A stretch of DNA of 30,414 nucleotides from Bacilli bacterium (GTDB lineage: Bacteria > Bacillota_I > Bacilli_A > RF39 > UBA660), in contig JAEDKN010000010.1 of the NCBI GenBank assembly GCA_016295795.1, positions 1-30,414 of the forward strand. The letters are read 5' to 3'. Each line of letters starts with the position of its first letter. Positions within the stretch are counted from its first letter, which is position 1. This document shows, piece by piece, positions 29,209 through 30,414 of this stretch. The translations under genes were made by a program, and so were the position numbers. The notes under the pieces are model-generated. The model was not told where the DNA came from and searched no databases. It saw only the letters and a list, made by a program, of their open reading frames with translations.

Positions 29209-30414
29209 TTAATCTTCACCTCTATTTTTAAACTGAATTGTAATCGGAGTACCTTCAAAATCAAAATTTTCCCTTAATTTGTTTTCTAAATATCTTTTAT
29301 AAGAAAAATGTACTAACCCTTTACTATTAACATGAAAAGTAAATTTTGGTGGCTTGACGCCTGACTGATTAACAAAATAGATTTTTAATCTTCTTCCTTT
29401 ATAAGTAGGAGGCAAATTACTCATATAAGCATCATTTACTACTTCATTTAAAACACTAGTCTGAATTTCTCTAGAAATATTTTCACTAACCTTTAAAATT
29501 TCAGGCATTAAAGTGTGAATTCTTTTCTTTGTTAAAGCCGATGTAAATACTACAGGAACATAATCTAAAAATTGAAATTCGCTTCTAATTATCTTAAGAT
29601 ATTCTTTTATTGTTTTATCTTTAACAGTATCCCATTTATTAACAACAATAATCAATCCTTTTCCTTTTTCAAGCACATATCCTGCGATATGTTTATCGTG
29701 TTCTATTATTCCTTCTTCAGCATTTATTACAAGCAAACAAATGTCACTTCTATCTATTGCCTTCATACTACGAAGAAGACTATACTTTTCAATCGATTCA
29801 TATACTTTACCTTTTTTTCTCATTCCTGCCGTATCTATAACGATAAATTCCTGCCCATTATATTTCAGAATTGTATCTATTGCATCTCTCGTAGTTCCAG
29901 CCACATCACTTACAATTACTCTTTCTTGATTTAATAATGCATTAATCAGGCTACTCTTACCTACATTTGGTCTTCCTACAACAGAAAATTTTAATCTGTT
30001 GTCCTCTTTTTCAATTGCTTTCTTATCACCAAAAATAGACATCAATAATTCATATAATTCTATAAATCCAGTCCCTTGCTCTCCGCTTATCTCAACATAA
30101 TCATCAAAACCAAGTTCATAAAAATCGAAAATATGATCTTTGGCTCTTTTACTATCAACCTTATTTATAACAACAATAACCTTTTTACCGCTTTTCTTAA
30201 GCATGTCTCTAACTATATAATCGTTAGACGTCAAGCCTTCTTTACCATCAACCACAAATAAAACAACATCTGACTCATCTATTGCAATACTAGCCTGAAT
30301 TCTAATGTCAGAATTAAAATCATCGTTAGATCCATCAATTCCACCAGTATCAATAACATCAAATCTATAACCATTATATTTTGCTTCACTATAAATACGA
30401 TCTCTAGTAACTCC
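29209..30414 (-). CDS. der: Ribosome-assembly GTPase Der (EngA), 5' end outside the window
   Basis: The last 401 residues of a tandem-GTPase protein of about 435; the frame stays open to the window edge, so the internal ATG at 30255 is not the start. The first G domain keeps VTRDR (G2), DTGGID (G3) and VINKVDSK (G4); its P-loop is missing. The second has GRPNVGKSSLINALL, VAGTTRDAID, DTAGMRKKGK and VVNKWD. The C-terminal KH-like domain ends with GTPITIQFKNRGED. Der matures the 50S subunit. In Bacillus it lies near spoIVA-hbs, as here. It is followed without a gap by a small coiled-coil gene. Confidence 0.97.
   Translation of the reverse strand, partial: GVTRDRIYSEAKYNGYRFDVIDTGGIDGSNDDFNSDIRIQASIAIDESDVVLFVVDGKEGLTSNDYIVRDMLKKSGKKVIVVINKVDSKRAKDHIFDFYELGFDDYVEISGEQGTGFIELYELLMSIFGDKKAIEKEDNRLKFSVVGRPNVGKSSLINALLNQERVIVSDVAGTTRDAIDTILKYNGQEFIVIDTAGMRKKGKVYESIEKYSLLRSMKAIDRSDICLLVINAEEGIIEHDKHIAGYVLEKGKGLIIVVNKWDTVKDKTIKEYLKIIRSEFQFLDYVPVVFTSALTKKRIHTLMPEILKVSENISREIQTSVLNEVVNDAYMSNLPPTYKGRRLKIYFVNQSGVKPPKFTFHVNSKGLVHFSYKRYLENKLRENFDFEGTPITIQFKNRGED

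Noticed and set aside
30255..30414. Der starting at the ATG at 30255
   Set aside because: The frame continues to the window edge with the conserved VTRDR and DTGGID motifs, so the true start is outside.

Overview
The window looks like the chromosome of an AT-rich, anaerobic, endospore-forming Firmicute of the Bacilli/Erysipelotrichia type. This rests on a type-B (Bacillus-like) RNase P RNA, the sporulation genes spoIVA and spoVIF, the anaerobic pair nrdD/nrdG and feoAB, and a gene order close to Bacillus subtilis: gpsB-rnpB, rodZ(ymfM)-pgsA-recA, recU-ponA, dnaD-nth, and hbs-spoIVA near der. The genus cannot be fixed from sequence alone. The standard genetic code fits. However, all 30 confidently assigned protein genes end in TAA (24) or TAG (6), and none ends in TGA.

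Layout. 1-2,600: tRNA-His and the ferrous-iron operon feoA-feoB, on the minus strand. 2,600-5,300: a membrane-anchored CPWC thioredoxin-like protein with a small membrane protein, an RNHCP zinc-ribbon protein, a plus-strand acyltransferase-like protein without the catalytic His, and a decayed gene. 5,300-9,500: alkD and the class III ribonucleotide reductase genes. The glycyl-radical tail of the reductase is a separate 53-codon gene between nrdD and nrdG. Upstream of nrdD lies a 310-base T-rich non-coding tract. 9,500-12,500: recA, pgsA, rodZ-like, rnpB and gpsB. 12,500-17,400: a three-gene surface operon made of a thioester/Cna_B adhesin with a non-LPXTG sorting signal, a sortase without the usual Arg, and a membrane protein with a long acidic tail. 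17,400-21,060: a small ORF, then plus-strand recU and a class A PBP. 21,060-24,230: cca-dnaD-nth-zupT. 24,300-26,260: HU and spoIVA. 26,280-28,630: a SipW-type signal peptidase with a large membrane extension and a DUF5305-like partner. 28,700-30,414: spoVIF, a small coiled-coil gene and der, which runs off the window edge.

How the genes work together. Most of the window is housekeeping for replication, repair, cell wall and division. Three accessory modules stand out: the sortase/adhesin operon (envelope-attached surface protein), the signal-peptidase/DUF5305 pair (export processing), and the split anaerobic reductase (dNTP supply without oxygen). The best candidates for under-described biology are the split reductase and the surface operon. 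In the surface operon, the sorting signal, the sortase active site and the sortase start codon all depart from the usual pattern. Genes are tightly packed, often with TAATG or 1-nt junctions, and several translation starts appear to be TTG behind a GAGGTGA-type ribosome binding site.
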